Of a stretch of DNA of 64,000 nucleotides, positions 47,066 to 55,977 are shown piece after piece; positions within the stretch are counted from its first letter, which is position 1, and every line of letters starts with the position of its first letter. The notes under the pieces were generated by a model. It did not search any database. It was not told the DNA's origin and saw only the letters and a list, made by a program, of their open reading frames with translations. Made by a program: the position numbers and the translations under genes. Origin of the DNA: Trichomonas vaginalis G3 (Eukaryota; Parabasalia; Trichomonadida; Trichomonadidae); contig NC_067206.1 of NCBI RefSeq assembly GCF_026262505.1, positions 17,567,319-17,631,318 on the forward strand, written 5' to 3'.

Positions 47066-47461
47066 CTACTTTCTTTCTTTCTTTTCTCTCTTCTTCTTTT
47101 CTGGTGGAGTTATGTCAAACTTCTCAGAACCATATTTTTGTAAAAGTTCTTTGTCTTTAATAGCCTCTTCTATTCTGTTTTCTATTTCATCTTCAAGAAC
47201 AGTGCATGTGTCTTCTTTGCATTCTAAGAAGTTTTGTTGGACTTCATCTCTCCAAGAGGCGTCATCTCTGTCAACAAGTCTGTCATTGACAAATTTTAAG
47301 ACTTCTCTGCTTAATGTTTTTATGGTTTTTGTCATATTCCAGAAAACAGAACTTTAGAACAAATTCACCTTTCTTGTTTACACTATGTAAGATTTTATGG
47401 TCGACAGATGTTTGCTGTCGAAAAGCTTGTCTCGAATATAGATGGCGAAATCACTAGACAT
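47066..47461 (-). pseudogene. Small Maverick 2 protein, broken
   Basis: Begins MSSDFAIYIRDKLFDSKH at 47461; the later part (LKFVNDRLVDRDDASWRDEV) is helical and ends in a Lys/Arg/Glu-rich tail. No family recognised. Broken, about one break. Convergent with the gene ending at 46999 and divergent from the ATPase gene. Confidence 0.4.
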
Positions 47462-47497
47462 TTTCTAAAAGATAAAAATTTTAATTTTTCTAAAAAT

Positions 47498-48371
47498 ATG
47501 TTAGAAAAAAGTTTGCTGACATTGACAAAAAATTTGAGAATGTTTTAAATAAGAACAAGAGGAAGTTGAAAATGCTCAGAAAAACCCATACATGACAAGT
47601 TCTTATTTGCTCAGAATGGTATAACAGGTCTAATTGCACCACCTGGGTCGGGTAAGACTTTCACTTATCTTAAAATGGCTGCACAACAACAAGAACTAGA
47701 TGAGAAGAACCCATTCTATGAGTTAGTTGTTTATTTGTAGTACTTCTGGTCAATTTGACCAAACCGTCAATTCGTTCAAAGATATTATAAAGAAGTCTAA
47801 GTTAGTATGTATAAAAGACTCTGAGTTGTTAGATTGGATAAAGAAGTACCAAAGAAGAGTTTTGAAGTACAATGCTATAAATGAGTATATAAATTCTAAG
47901 TTTAAAGACCCAAATGAGGAAATGCAGAGAATATTAGAGAAGAAACACTTCAGAAACAAACAGAAAGAGATAGAATACATTTCGAAGAAATTGCAATCTT
48001 ACGATTGGAAGACTTACCCTCATAGATGTCTTCTTATCTTAGATGATTTCGCCTCTCATCCTTTGTTAAAGAACAGAGAACAAGACATGTGTCGAATTCT
48101 TAAGAAGCTCAGACACTTTAACATCTCAGTTGTCATTTGTGTACAGACAGCAAAGAGTTTAAGTAAGGATGTAAAGAGAATACTTACTGACATTGTACTT
48201 TTCCCCGGATTGTCCGAAGACGATTTCATGGAACTTATGAAAGAGTCCATGGCAGGTAAGTTTGACAGACATGAACTATGGGAGAAGTACAAAGTCATAC
48301 AAGACCCTCATACTTCTTTCAGAATTCATATCTACGCAAACAAAGTTCAAATTGTAAAAAGTCAAGCGTAA
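47498..48371 (+). pseudogene. Packaging ATPase of Maverick 2, broken
   Basis: Walker A LIAPPGSGKTFTYL (about 47630-47670) and Walker B CLLILDDFASHPLL, plus a sensor-like FNISVVICVQTAKSL and RILTDIVLFPGLSEDDF. These match the ATPase of Maverick 1 region by region (VAILMQTWRFL, LITDFVIFQGFSRYD). It is the genome-packaging ATPase of the element. Broken, a few breaks; the 3' two-thirds is open. Confidence 0.8.
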
Positions 48372-48876
48372 AAAATGTAAGTGTTTAGTCTTAGTCTGTT
48401 GTGGTGCTGCAGCTTTCGGTTCTTCTGGCTTTGGAATGGACTCGGTTGGTGGTACGTCGGACATTCGTTTGTGTCCTGTCGGAAGGAAGAACTTTTCCTG
48501 TTGGAAGGAAGGACTCGGAATGTCGGAAGGAAATTTTTTTCCAGTTGTCGGGAAATTTTTTTCCTGTCTGAAGGAAAAATTTTTTCTGTCGTTCGACCAA
48601 AAAGTTCTCAATTTTCGAAAATTTGAATGGTTTACGGACGAACAACAGGAAAATTTTTTCCAGTTGTCGGGAATTTTTTTTCCAGTTGTCGGGAAATTTT
48701 TTTCCAGTTGTCGGGAAGGACTTGGAATGTCGGAAGGAAGAACTTGGAATGTCGGAAGGAAGAACTTGGAATGTCGGAAGGAAGAACTTGGAATGCCAGA
48801 AGGATTTGACAAGACAATTTACCATCTAGAGCTACCTGAGCCATCTGAAGTCAAGCTTGAAAAATAAATGGTTCAT
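48372..48876. repeat. Hairpin and GGAAGGAA-type repeat region
   Basis: No real gene; frames are open on both strands because of short repeats. A 21-22-bp unit CGGAAGGAAGAACTTGGAATGT is repeated about four times (48718-48800), and CCAGTTGTCGGGAAATTTTT is repeated about four times (48540-48715). A GGTGGTACGTCGGACATTCG string at about 48451 recurs at 53233. Confidence 0.75.
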
Positions 48877-49680
48877 TTACTCTACTTGTTTGAAGTTGTC
48901 AAAATACTCTGTTATTTTTTCCTTTAACAATGGCAAATCTTCTTTGAAGGTAAGTATTGTACAACCTTTAATATCATAGTGTGTTTGAGGTAAAGTATCT
49001 TGAACTATTTGTTTCACATCTTCATTTGGTGTCATTGAAATCGGTAAGTTTTCGCGATAGAACCAATTTCTGTCAGATTTGTAAATCTTAGCAAGGTCGT
49101 AAAAGCTTTTGTTGTTTCTTCTGACTAAATGCAACATAACCATATCTCTGTCTTCTTCATTTTCCATCTCTTCAGTATAAATCATATACTTATAGTTCTT
49201 TTCCTTTCCTTTTGGTACCGAACGTGGTATTCTTTTCTGAAGGCTTTTGTCTTTTGCTTCAAGCTTGTTCTCTAGCTCTTCACGTTCTTGTCTATGAATT
49301 TCGTCAAGAAGTTTGTAAACATGCCATGCATAACGAGGAGAAGCCCATATTGCAACAGCATTTACTAAAAGTCTATGAACATACCAGCCTCTTAAATTTA
49401 TTGGCAAATTTTTACGATTTTCATGTGTTTTATGCAAGACCGAAAAAAGTCGGTCTAGAGAAATTTCACTCAAAAGTTCTTGTGTGCTTTGGTTTCTGAA
49501 CCAGTCGTCTGCGTGTTTAGTATCTGGTGCAAAACATGCTGTCAAAATACTTTGCATTTGGTACATATCGTCTTTGACCGAACGAATGAGACGTAACTGT
49601 TTGTTATACTGAACCCACTCATATTCTTCATTTATAGCTTCATGAACGATAGCAGTTGTTGTGTTCTCTGTTGTTGTCAT
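48877..49680 (-). CDS. KilA-N + DUF3627-like protein, whole copy
   Basis: About 267 residues from MTTTENTTTAIVH (an upstream in-frame ATG at 49698 reads through the shared leader). KilA-N core GWYVHRLLVNAVAIWASP at about residues 100-120; a basic linker RIPRSVPKGKEKN; a DUF3627-like block VMLHLVRRNNKSFYDLAKIY; and a C-terminal helical region. Family members bind DNA in viruses and phages and probably act as regulators. Adjacent to another KilA-N gene with the same leader, so likely co-regulated. The homologue in Maverick 1 is at 15300-16127. Confidence 0.82.
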   Translation of the reverse strand: MTTTENTTTAIVHEAINEEYEWVQYNKQLRLIRSVKDDMYQMQSILTACFAPDTKHADDWFRNQSTQELLSEISLDRLFSVLHKTHENRKNLPINLRGWYVHRLLVNAVAIWASPRYAWHVYKLLDEIHRQEREELENKLEAKDKSLQKRIPRSVPKGKEKNYKYMIYTEEMENEEDRDMVMLHLVRRNNKSFYDLAKIYKSDRNWFYRENLPISMTPNEDVKQIVQDTLPQTHYDIKGCTILTFKEDLPLLKEKITEYFDNFKQVE

Positions 49681-49768
49681 ATCTGTTCTTACATACAAAA
49701 TAAAAAAAATATTTTTTTAAAAATTAGCGTTATTTTCTGACTTTCACAAAAGACCAAAAATAAACGCT

Positions 49769-50383
49769 TTACATGTATTTTTCAGCAACTTCGTCAAATA
49801 ATTTTATAGCTTTACCTATCTCATCTACTTCAAACGTTTCTTTACCTTTCGTGGGAGCACCATACATTTTCTCAAACTTTTCAAGTAGTTCTGTTTCAGC
49901 AGCTCTCATATCGTTAACAAACACAACCTTAACTCTATTGACTATACTGTCATATCTTTTAGTTATATTATATGTTCTTCCTATCTTATATCTCTTTGTA
50001 TTGAAGTCCTTCGGTTTCTGAACGATGTAAAGTAAGCCTTCACTGCAACGTTCAGTATCGAATGAACCATATGTTATGAAGTTATATCCAACAACTGGGT
50101 CTAACCATAACAAAACTATTGGTATAAGACTTTTGTCGATGAGATATGCTGTAGTTCCATAGAATCTTACCGATATCATAAGCTCAGGATTTCTTGTCAA
50201 AATTTTCTGAGTAGAAGCAGTTCTAACCCAGTCGTGGGATGTTTTCTTTCCAGATAGTGTTAGAATGTCTGACAAAGAATATTTCTTGTATTTCTTTGAG
50301 TATCTTACGTTTAAATCACCAATTCTAACCATTTTGGTGTCATTGTCTATCTTTTTAACTGTTTCAAACTCAGTGTTTGTCAT
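49769..50383 (-). CDS. KilA-N-like/GIY-YIG (T5orf172) protein, whole copy
   Basis: 204 residues. The N-terminal half includes VRYSKKYKKYSLSDI and DWVRTASTQKIL; the GIY-YIG nuclease part begins GLLYIVQKP at about residue 116, has RYKIGRT at 131-137 and the conserved glutamate in AAETELLEKF. Such fusions occur in large DNA viruses and phages and may be nicking or homing nucleases. This uninterrupted copy shows exactly where element B entered its relative at 16217-19628. Confidence 0.82.
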   Translation of the reverse strand: MTNTEFETVKKIDNDTKMVRIGDLNVRYSKKYKKYSLSDILTLSGKKTSHDWVRTASTQKILTRNPELMISVRFYGTTAYLIDKSLIPIVLLWLDPVVGYNFITYGSFDTERCSEGLLYIVQKPKDFNTKRYKIGRTYNITKRYDSIVNRVKVVFVNDMRAAETELLEKFEKMYGAPTKGKETFEVDEIGKAIKLFDEVAEKYM

Positions 50384-50455
50384 TTTCTGTTTCTTACATA
50401 CAAAATAAAAAAATTTTTTTTTAAAAAACTAACTTTATTTTTTCTATCTTGTATC

Positions 50456-51230
50456 TTAAGGAAATTCACGATTTTCATGTGTTTTAGGCGACCAGGTTTT
50501 TTTCCCTACTCGCAATTTTTTACGATTTTCGTATGGAATCTCGTTCCTCGGTTTTCCTCGGGTCGCAAACATATGAGGAAATTCATGAAATTTGGTCATT
50601 TTTTCACGATTTTCGTATGGAATCTCTATCCTCGGTTTTCCGAGGGAAGCAAACATATGAGGAAATTCATGAAATTTGGTCATTTTTTCACGATTTTCAT
50701 GAGTTTTAGGCGACCAGGTTTTTTTCCCTACTCGCAATTTTTTACGATTTTCATGTATAAAAGATACGATTTCAGGGATTTTTTTACGAAGTGTTAAAGT
50801 TCTCTTCGTAAAAAAATAACAGTTATATAATGAAATTTGGTCATTTTTTTCACGATTTCAGGGATTTTTTTACGAAGTGTTAAAGTTCTCTTCGTAAAAA
50901 AATAACAGTTATATAATGAAATTTGGTCATTTTTTTTACGATTTTCATGAGTTTTAGGCGACCCCGGAAAAAGTCTGGGTCGCAATTTTTTACGATTTTC
51001 ATGTATAAAAGATATGATTTCAGGGATTTTTTTGACGAAGTGTCAAAGTTCTCTTCGTAAAAAAATACAGTTATATAATGAAATTTGGTCATTTTACTCA
51101 GACAAAAATATATTTTAGGTGTCACCAGGTCCCTCGGTCCCTCGGTCCCTCGGTCAACTAACATCTTTTTGAAAATGGTGACAACATGACATTTTGACAA
51201 CAACACAGGAAATAAACTTCTTCGTATATG
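50456..51230. repeat. Array of KilA-N-derived and hairpin repeats
   Basis: Repeats of modules: ACGATTTTCATGAGTTTTAG GCGACC, ACGATTTTCGTATGGAATCT, CTCGGTTTTCCGAGGGAAGC, GAAATTTGGTCATTTTTT and ACGAAGTGTTAAAGTTCTCT TCGT (a hairpin). Translated on the minus strand the modules give KTHENR, IPYENR, ASLGKPR, identical to strings inside the KilA-N proteins at 15300-16127 and 48877-49680. Ends with tandem GGTCCCTC units near 51128-51155. No independent gene. Confidence 0.75.
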
Positions 51231-51232
51231 TT

Positions 51233-52129
51233 TCACAAGCGTTTTACATGGTATATGTTGTGATGGTTCATGACTTTAAACAGTTTTGTAGCTTCTATTT
51301 CTTCACGAAGGATATCAAAAGTTTTAACAATGCCGAAGGTTTCTTTATATTTCTTCTTGACGTCAGATAGAAGGAAATCGTCAGCTGTTGGATAGTTTTT
51401 GTTCAGAAATGTCAACATGTCCATTTTATCTTCTGCTGGTTTCTCTGCTTCTTTCTTTAAGTCAGCATAGTCGTTTCTCATACGTTCTATCTCTTTGACG
51501 GAGTAGTTATATTTCTTCATTGCTGCTTTACATTTAGAACATTGCGGGTTCATTTTAGCATTGTACATTGAAACCTTACCTGCTAAAACAACTAAGGCGT
51601 AAATGGTTTTCTTTAACTCAAAAGTTGCGGGTTTTATCTGTTCATTCCATACTTTACCTCTTCTATCTTTATCTCTTATCTGCCATACACATTTTGCAAC
51701 TAACGAAACAAAGTTGTCGTAGGTCTTAAACTCCCCAGATTTATATATGTCAATGAAATATACCATATCGCAATCTTTGTGGTTGCAATGAAATCCAAGA
51801 AACTCATAGTTTACCTTTCGTATGAACTTCTTTATTTCAACTGAGTCAGTTGCTTTGACTTCAATTTCATCGAATTCAGGAATAGTGAGCTTTTGTTGTT
51901 GTATTTCAGGAAGTTTAGGTAGATGTTCCACCAGGTCCTGCATTTCATAAAGATACTGTTCATTTGTTTCATCTTTCGCACTACAGTCTAAATCTCCTTG
52001 GAGAAGTTCTTGCTTTATCTTCTGGATTTCTGTTTCGAAAGTATATGAAGAAGGAATGAAGCTTTTCATCTCTACTAACATAGATGTTGGGTTCATGACT
52101 AAAGAGTTTGGTGCTGTTGTTGCTAACAT
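51233..52129 (-). CDS. Maverick protein with CxxC motif (homologue of 19792-20754)
   Basis: 298 residues: MLATTAPNSLVMNPTSMLVE, RKVNYEFLGFHCNHKDCD, NPQCSKCKAAMKKYN, ending YHVKRL. Whole. About 85 percent similar to the Maverick 1 protein but lacking its hairpin-encoded N-terminal insertion and a short VMDK stretch. The Cys/His-rich FHCNHKDCD and CSKC could bind a metal. Unknown role. Confidence 0.65.
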   Translation of the reverse strand: MLATTAPNSLVMNPTSMLVEMKSFIPSSYTFETEIQKIKQELLQGDLDCSAKDETNEQYLYEMQDLVEHLPKLPEIQQQKLTIPEFDEIEVKATDSVEIKKFIRKVNYEFLGFHCNHKDCDMVYFIDIYKSGEFKTYDNFVSLVAKCVWQIRDKDRRGKVWNEQIKPATFELKKTIYALVVLAGKVSMYNAKMNPQCSKCKAAMKKYNYSVKEIERMRNDYADLKKEAEKPAEDKMDMLTFLNKNYPTADDFLLSDVKKKYKETFGIVKTFDILREEIEATKLFKVMNHHNIYHVKRL

Positions 52130-52533
52130 GTTCTTACAATAAAAATAAAAAATATTTTTTTAAAAAAACTAACTTTATTTTTTATGTTTTTTGTGAAAGT
52201 GTCAAAACTCATGAGTTTTGGTTGAAAAATACGGTGGAGCCAAAAGTGGCTCGACCTCAAAACAAGCATTTTGTGAAGAATATACCAACCCGCGGAATTC
52301 CGCGGGTTGCTTTTTATACAAAATTCAACGGGTGAAAGAATACGATGAAGTCATGACAAAACATTTACGATGAAGTTTATTTCCTGGACTGTTGTCTAAA
52401 TGTCATGTTGTCACACTTTTTCAGAGAAGTTCGTTTAACCGAGGGACCGAGGGACCGAGGGACCTGGTGACACCTAAAAACCATCTACCCTAAAATATAT
52501 TTTTGCCGAATTCAATAAAAATAAATGGTTCAT
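52130..52533. repeat. Intergenic repeat with GGAATTCC palindrome (copy 1)
   Basis: Includes TGAGTTTTGGTTGAAAAATA CGG, a palindrome CCCGCGGAATTCCGCGGG (about 52290-52307) and TTTTTATACAAAATTCAACG GG. Repeated at 53371-53520 and partly inside the KilA-N gene at about 52944-53012. Tandem CCGAGGGA units at 52438-52462 mirror those near 51130. Confidence 0.7.
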
Positions 52534-53196
52534 TTACTCACAATATTTTTGTACAAAACGACCCCAAACTTTTAACTTCTTTTCTGCAGCTTCTAATGCT
52601 ATCTTAGCGAGTTCATATTCTCTAAATTCTCTCTTTAAATCTTCTTGTTCCCATTGGTCTAGTTCGTATGGAGAATCTTTATAACCATAACACATCTCAT
52701 GTTCATGTTCTATTTGTTTTTCATGCATTTTTCTAACTTCTTGTTCGAACAAAGGTTTAGCATTCTCTACTGTATCTTCGAGTTCTTCTTCATCTAATTT
52801 CTCATGAACTTTCTTGTCTATGGAGTCCATAATTTTTCCAACTGCTATACAATATTTTGGAGAAGCCCACATTGCTATATAGTTTACAAGTCTTGGGTCT
52901 ACATACGTTCCTCTAACCTGTTTGATTTCATCAGGAATTCCTGCATGAATTTTGTATAAAAAGCAACCGCCGGAATTCCGCGGGTTGGTATATTCTTCAC
53001 AAAATGCCTTAAAATACTCTTCCCAGGACTTATTTTCCAACAACCTTCTAAAGTCTTTCCTAAACTGCTGACACATATTTGTTGCATTTATATAACCATC
53101 CTTGTCTCTACGTAAGACTTCAATACCGTTGTAAGTGCCTTTTGTGAATGTTTCGCCATTAGATTTGTTCGTGAACGTTTTTGCTTCGACTGTCAT
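52534..53196 (-). CDS. KilA-N domain protein (third in Maverick 2)
   Basis: 220 residues, ATG at 53194-53196 (MTVEAKTFTNKSNGE). A classic KilA-N domain: YNGIEVLRRDKDGYINATNM at about residues 24-43, then FRRLLENKSWEEYFKAF and YVDPRLVNYIAMWASPKYC, followed by a Glu/Lys-rich helical C-terminus. Inside the domain the segment EEYTNPRNSGGCFLYKI is encoded by the same GGAATTCC palindromic repeat found outside genes at 52290 and 53450, so the protein carries a repeat-derived insertion in frame. Whole. Confidence 0.8.
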   Translation of the reverse strand: MTVEAKTFTNKSNGETFTKGTYNGIEVLRRDKDGYINATNMCQQFRKDFRRLLENKSWEEYFKAFCEEYTNPRNSGGCFLYKIHAGIPDEIKQVRGTYVDPRLVNYIAMWASPKYCIAVGKIMDSIDKKVHEKLDEEELEDTVENAKPLFEQEVRKMHEKQIEHEHEMCYGYKDSPYELDQWEQEDLKREFREYELAKIALEAAEKKLKVWGRFVQKYCE

Positions 53197-53700
53197 TTCA
53201 GTTCTTACAATAAAAATAAAAAATATTTTTGGGTGGTACGTCGGACATTCGTTTGTGGCTTAACCGTCGGACATTCGTTTGTGGCTTAACCGTCGGACAT
53301 TGTCTTGAAACAGTATAAGACTAGTTCTGAGATCTCACCATCTAACCTAAAATATATTTTTGCCGAAAAAAATGAGTTTTGGTTGAAAAATACGGTGGAG
53401 CCAAAAAGTGGCTCGACCTCAAAACAAGCATTTTGTGAAGAATATACCAACCGCCGGAATTCCGGCGGTTGCTTTTTATACAAAATTCAACGGGTGAAAG
53501 AATACGATGAAGAAGTCATGACAAAACATTTACGTACATGTTTGACAAAACATTTACGAAGAAGTCTTGACAAAACATTTACGATGAAGAAGTCTTGACA
53601 TTTTCCTGGACTGTTGTCAAAATGTCATGTTGTCACCATTTTCAAAAAGATGTTAGTTGACCGAGTGACCGAGTGACATGGTGACACCTAAAAGTATTTT
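53197..53700. repeat. Intergenic repeats (copy 2 of GGAATTCC unit and 28-bp tandem)
   Basis: A 28-bp tandem CCGTCGGACATTCGTTTGTG GCTTAA, about 2.5 copies (53235-53302), then a GAGATCTCACC string (53328), then copy 2 of the repeat (53371-53520) with a perfect GCCGGAATTCCGGC centre, and several ACAAAACATTTACG units. No gene is supported; a 97-codon open frame (53305-53598) is the translated repeat. Confidence 0.65.
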
Positions 53701-54561
53701 TCAATACTTTTTCAGCACTTTTCCGTAGTTATATATGAAAGACAATTCGAGATAAAAGTCATAGTACAATGGAATAATATGTTGCACACCATTTGTTGTG
53801 AACCAAACTTGAAAGTCAGAGAAACTGTTACTAGGTGGTTCGTAGAATTTAGAAGCAAAGTCATAAAAGTCCTTACCAATACATAGAAAACTATTGTTGC
53901 TTGAACTGAAACTTGCATGACACATAACATTTTGAGGGTCAAACACGTTTCTATAAACTGTCAAATCTGCTGGTGGAAGTATAAATTTAAATGGACCATC
54001 TGGTGGTAATGGTTCGTTCTGGTTTAGTAACCGAAGAAATTGTGCCCAAGAACGTTTGTCTACTTTCCAAAATAAAAACTCTGTATCTCTTGGAGGGTTA
54101 ATTTCAATCTTTTGAAATGAAACGGTGGAGTTCATCTTGTCATATTCTAGTTTCAGATAGTATGTTCCATTTAGTAAAGAGTCGTATTTTTCTTGAAATT
54201 CCCAATAGTATTTGTTTATTTGAGTTTGAAAGTCATTTAGAGTTTTCTCAAGACTTTCGTCTGAACGAACTGTAAAGATTCTCATTTCATCAAATTTGTC
54301 TATTAGACCATCAGAACCTTTATACTGCCCATGAAAATATACTGCGAACATAAACGCGTTAGTTCTATTTGAAAACAAAACTCTTCTAAATCCTATTGCC
54401 TTTGCATCTGAAGGACTTTGAAGCCAACGAATTGGATAGTCAAACCTGTATGAACGGGATGAAATTTCTTCATCTGAAATAGTCCTACCAGCATTTGTAA
54501 AGATATAGTCTAACGGTTTTGTATCTGCTACTTTTGTTCTTTGTTTTTCAACCTGAAGCAT
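53701..54561 (-). CDS. Penton/minor-capsid-like protein (family 2) of Maverick 2
   Basis: 286 residues, ATG at 54559-54561 (MLQVEKQRTKVADTK). FDYPIRWLQSPSDAKAIGFR corresponds to YEYPRHWVEYVGGEKAIEIR of the Maverick 1 protein. Mostly beta pattern and ending LSFIYNYGKVLKKY. Whole. Probably a minor virion protein. Confidence 0.6.
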   Translation of the reverse strand: MLQVEKQRTKVADTKPLDYIFTNAGRTISDEEISSRSYRFDYPIRWLQSPSDAKAIGFRRVLFSNRTNAFMFAVYFHGQYKGSDGLIDKFDEMRIFTVRSDESLEKTLNDFQTQINKYYWEFQEKYDSLLNGTYYLKLEYDKMNSTVSFQKIEINPPRDTEFLFWKVDKRSWAQFLRLLNQNEPLPPDGPFKFILPPADLTVYRNVFDPQNVMCHASFSSSNNSFLCIGKDFYDFASKFYEPPSNSFSDFQVWFTTNGVQHIIPLYYDFYLELSFIYNYGKVLKKY

Positions 54562-54586
54562 TTAATATATGTAAAAATATATGGTT

Positions 54587-55171
54587 TTAAAATGGTATGC
54601 CATATAGCTTCTTGAATTTGTTAAGAAGTATTTGAACGTGTTTTCCATCTGTATCTCTAGTGTTTACATAAGCATAGCCCGCCTTAGTAAAATATACTTG
54701 TAATTTCCTATAGTTTACGCCGGTATAAAAGTAGAAAGAGTCTTGTTCTTCGCTATAGTAGTAAAACTCAAACGTATGCTCGCCATAGTCTGTAATTTCA
54801 ATTGTTTCATCTTCTAGTTCGTCGACAAATTCGAATACAATATCTCCAAATTTGCCTTTGTTCTTATTGTTTTCAGAACGAGTGACCCAACGTAAGTTTT
54901 CAAGTCTATTGTCGTTTCTTATACGGTTTATATGGTCTACAAAAGGTAAATTGTTAGGATTCAGTATAAAATGAGTTGCAATGACAATATGTTTAAAATA
55001 GTGTTTTCTACCCATATTCATAATAGCATATCCGTCATTTCGCTCCCATTCGCTTAAAACTCTTTTTGTCTTTTTGTTTCTGACTTCAAATGACTCACAA
55101 CAGTGAATTTCATATTTCTCATCTAACAAACAAGTTTCCCAACGGTCTTCTCCAACAAACTCAGCGTACAT
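54587..55171 (-). CDS. NUMOD4/HNH homing-type endonuclease
   Basis: 194 residues. A NUMOD4-like start (RWETCLLDEKYEIHCCESFE VR-type strand and KTKRVLSEW), then an HNH nuclease core: HIVIATHFI, FVDHINRIRNDNRLENLRWV at about residues 77-96, and RSENNKNK. These are the motifs of free-standing phage and algal-virus HNH homing endonucleases. Its C-terminal half (DYGEHTFEFYYYSEEQDSFY) may bind DNA. It lies between two virion-type genes, typical of a mobile nuclease that inserts between late genes. Whole. Confidence 0.88.
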   Translation of the reverse strand: MYAEFVGEDRWETCLLDEKYEIHCCESFEVRNKKTKRVLSEWERNDGYAIMNMGRKHYFKHIVIATHFILNPNNLPFVDHINRIRNDNRLENLRWVTRSENNKNKGKFGDIVFEFVDELEDETIEITDYGEHTFEFYYYSEEQDSFYFYTGVNYRKLQVYFTKAGYAYVNTRDTDGKHVQILLNKFKKLYGIPF

Positions 55172-55201
55172 TTCAAATAAAATAAAAAAATATTTTTTTC
55201 T

Positions 55202-55786
55202 TTACTTAACATAACTGCCTGAAGCCATAAGTCTTTGACGCCAACCCATACCAGCTAATGAAGGTTGACTTGGTTTAGTTTCCAAACTAAACTTTGGTTT
55301 TGGTTTATCTTCAGTTTTTGGTTTTTCTTCTTCTATCGGTTTTTCGTCACTTTTCGGTTCCTTTGACTTTACTTCACTTGCAGGAATAGTTGTGTCGTCA
55401 ACATCTTCATAAATATCATATGCCATTTGTTTTTGTTTTCCTTTCAACTTTTTGTGTTTGTTGTAAAGTTTAGAATATTTTGACTCTAAGTCAATGAGAT
55501 GTTCTATAATGAACTGTTGGTCAGTGAAGTAAACTTTTCCATCTGTTGTCTCGAAAGCTCCTTCAGACTTCAATATTTTATTTGTGAGAGTCTGTTTCTT
55601 TTTTGAGATACTAGCCGTTCCATTTTTATGAAAAGTGACTTTATAGTTAGGGTTTGTATTTCCAGACCTGGCACTTTCTATTATTGAATTTTTCTCTTCA
55701 TCTGTAAGTTCTTTGACAGGTTTTGACAATGGTTCTGAACTTTTTGTTTGTGGTGTCAAATCTACCGTTTCAACTTCTTCGGTCAT
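55202..55786 (-). CDS. Charged Maverick protein (homologue of 3855-5344 gene)
   Basis: 194 residues. Contains ARSGNTNPNYKVTFHKNGTA and SKKKQTL, matching the SG-x-x-P-x5-H-x-x-G-x7-K-x-KQ pattern of the Maverick 1 protein, then a helix LIDLESKYSKLYNKHKKLKG and a long Pro/Lys/Glu disordered tail ending GMGWRQRLMASGSYVK. Role unknown; possibly a core protein. Confidence 0.55.
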   Translation of the reverse strand: MTEEVETVDLTPQTKSSEPLSKPVKELTDEEKNSIIESARSGNTNPNYKVTFHKNGTASISKKKQTLTNKILKSEGAFETTDGKVYFTDQQFIIEHLIDLESKYSKLYNKHKKLKGKQKQMAYDIYEDVDDTTIPASEVKSKEPKSDEKPIEEEKPKTEDKPKPKFSLETKPSQPSLAGMGWRQRLMASGSYVK

Positions 55787-55805
55787 TTCATCTCAGTAAA
55801 AAATT

Positions 55806-55958
55806 TTAGTTTGGTTTGTTTTCAACTGGTTGTTGTTGTTTTTTAAGTCGGTCTAAAACTTCCTGAGGTATAGGAAGAACTTGACAAACACGTTGTGTAA
55901 CTGCTGGAAGTCGACAAATCCATCTTGAACCCATTTGTCTCAATGCTGTATTGTTCAT
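55806..55958 (-). CDS. 50-residue Maverick 2 protein
   Basis: ATG at 55956-55958 (MNNTALRQMGSRWICRLPAV), ends QQQPVENKPN. Preceded by the same TACTGAGATGAAAT-type start region as its neighbours (TCATCTCAGTAAAAAATTTTA occurs upstream of both 55786 and 55958), which supports expression. The segment VCQVLPIPQEVLDRLKKQ is helical. Small, unrecognised. Confidence 0.5.
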   Translation of the reverse strand: MNNTALRQMGSRWICRLPAVTQRVCQVLPIPQEVLDRLKKQQQPVENKPN

Positions 55959-55977
55959 TTCATCTCAGTAAAAAATT

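Noticed and set aside
48391-48867. Open frames of about 140 codons on both strands
   Set aside because: They arise from GGAAGGAA and CCAGTTGTCGG repeats that lack stops; no domain or start.
53305-53598. Small gene with EEYTNRRNSGGCFLYKI
   Set aside because: It is the translated palindromic repeat also seen at 52290 and within the KilA-N gene; no independent start or homologue.
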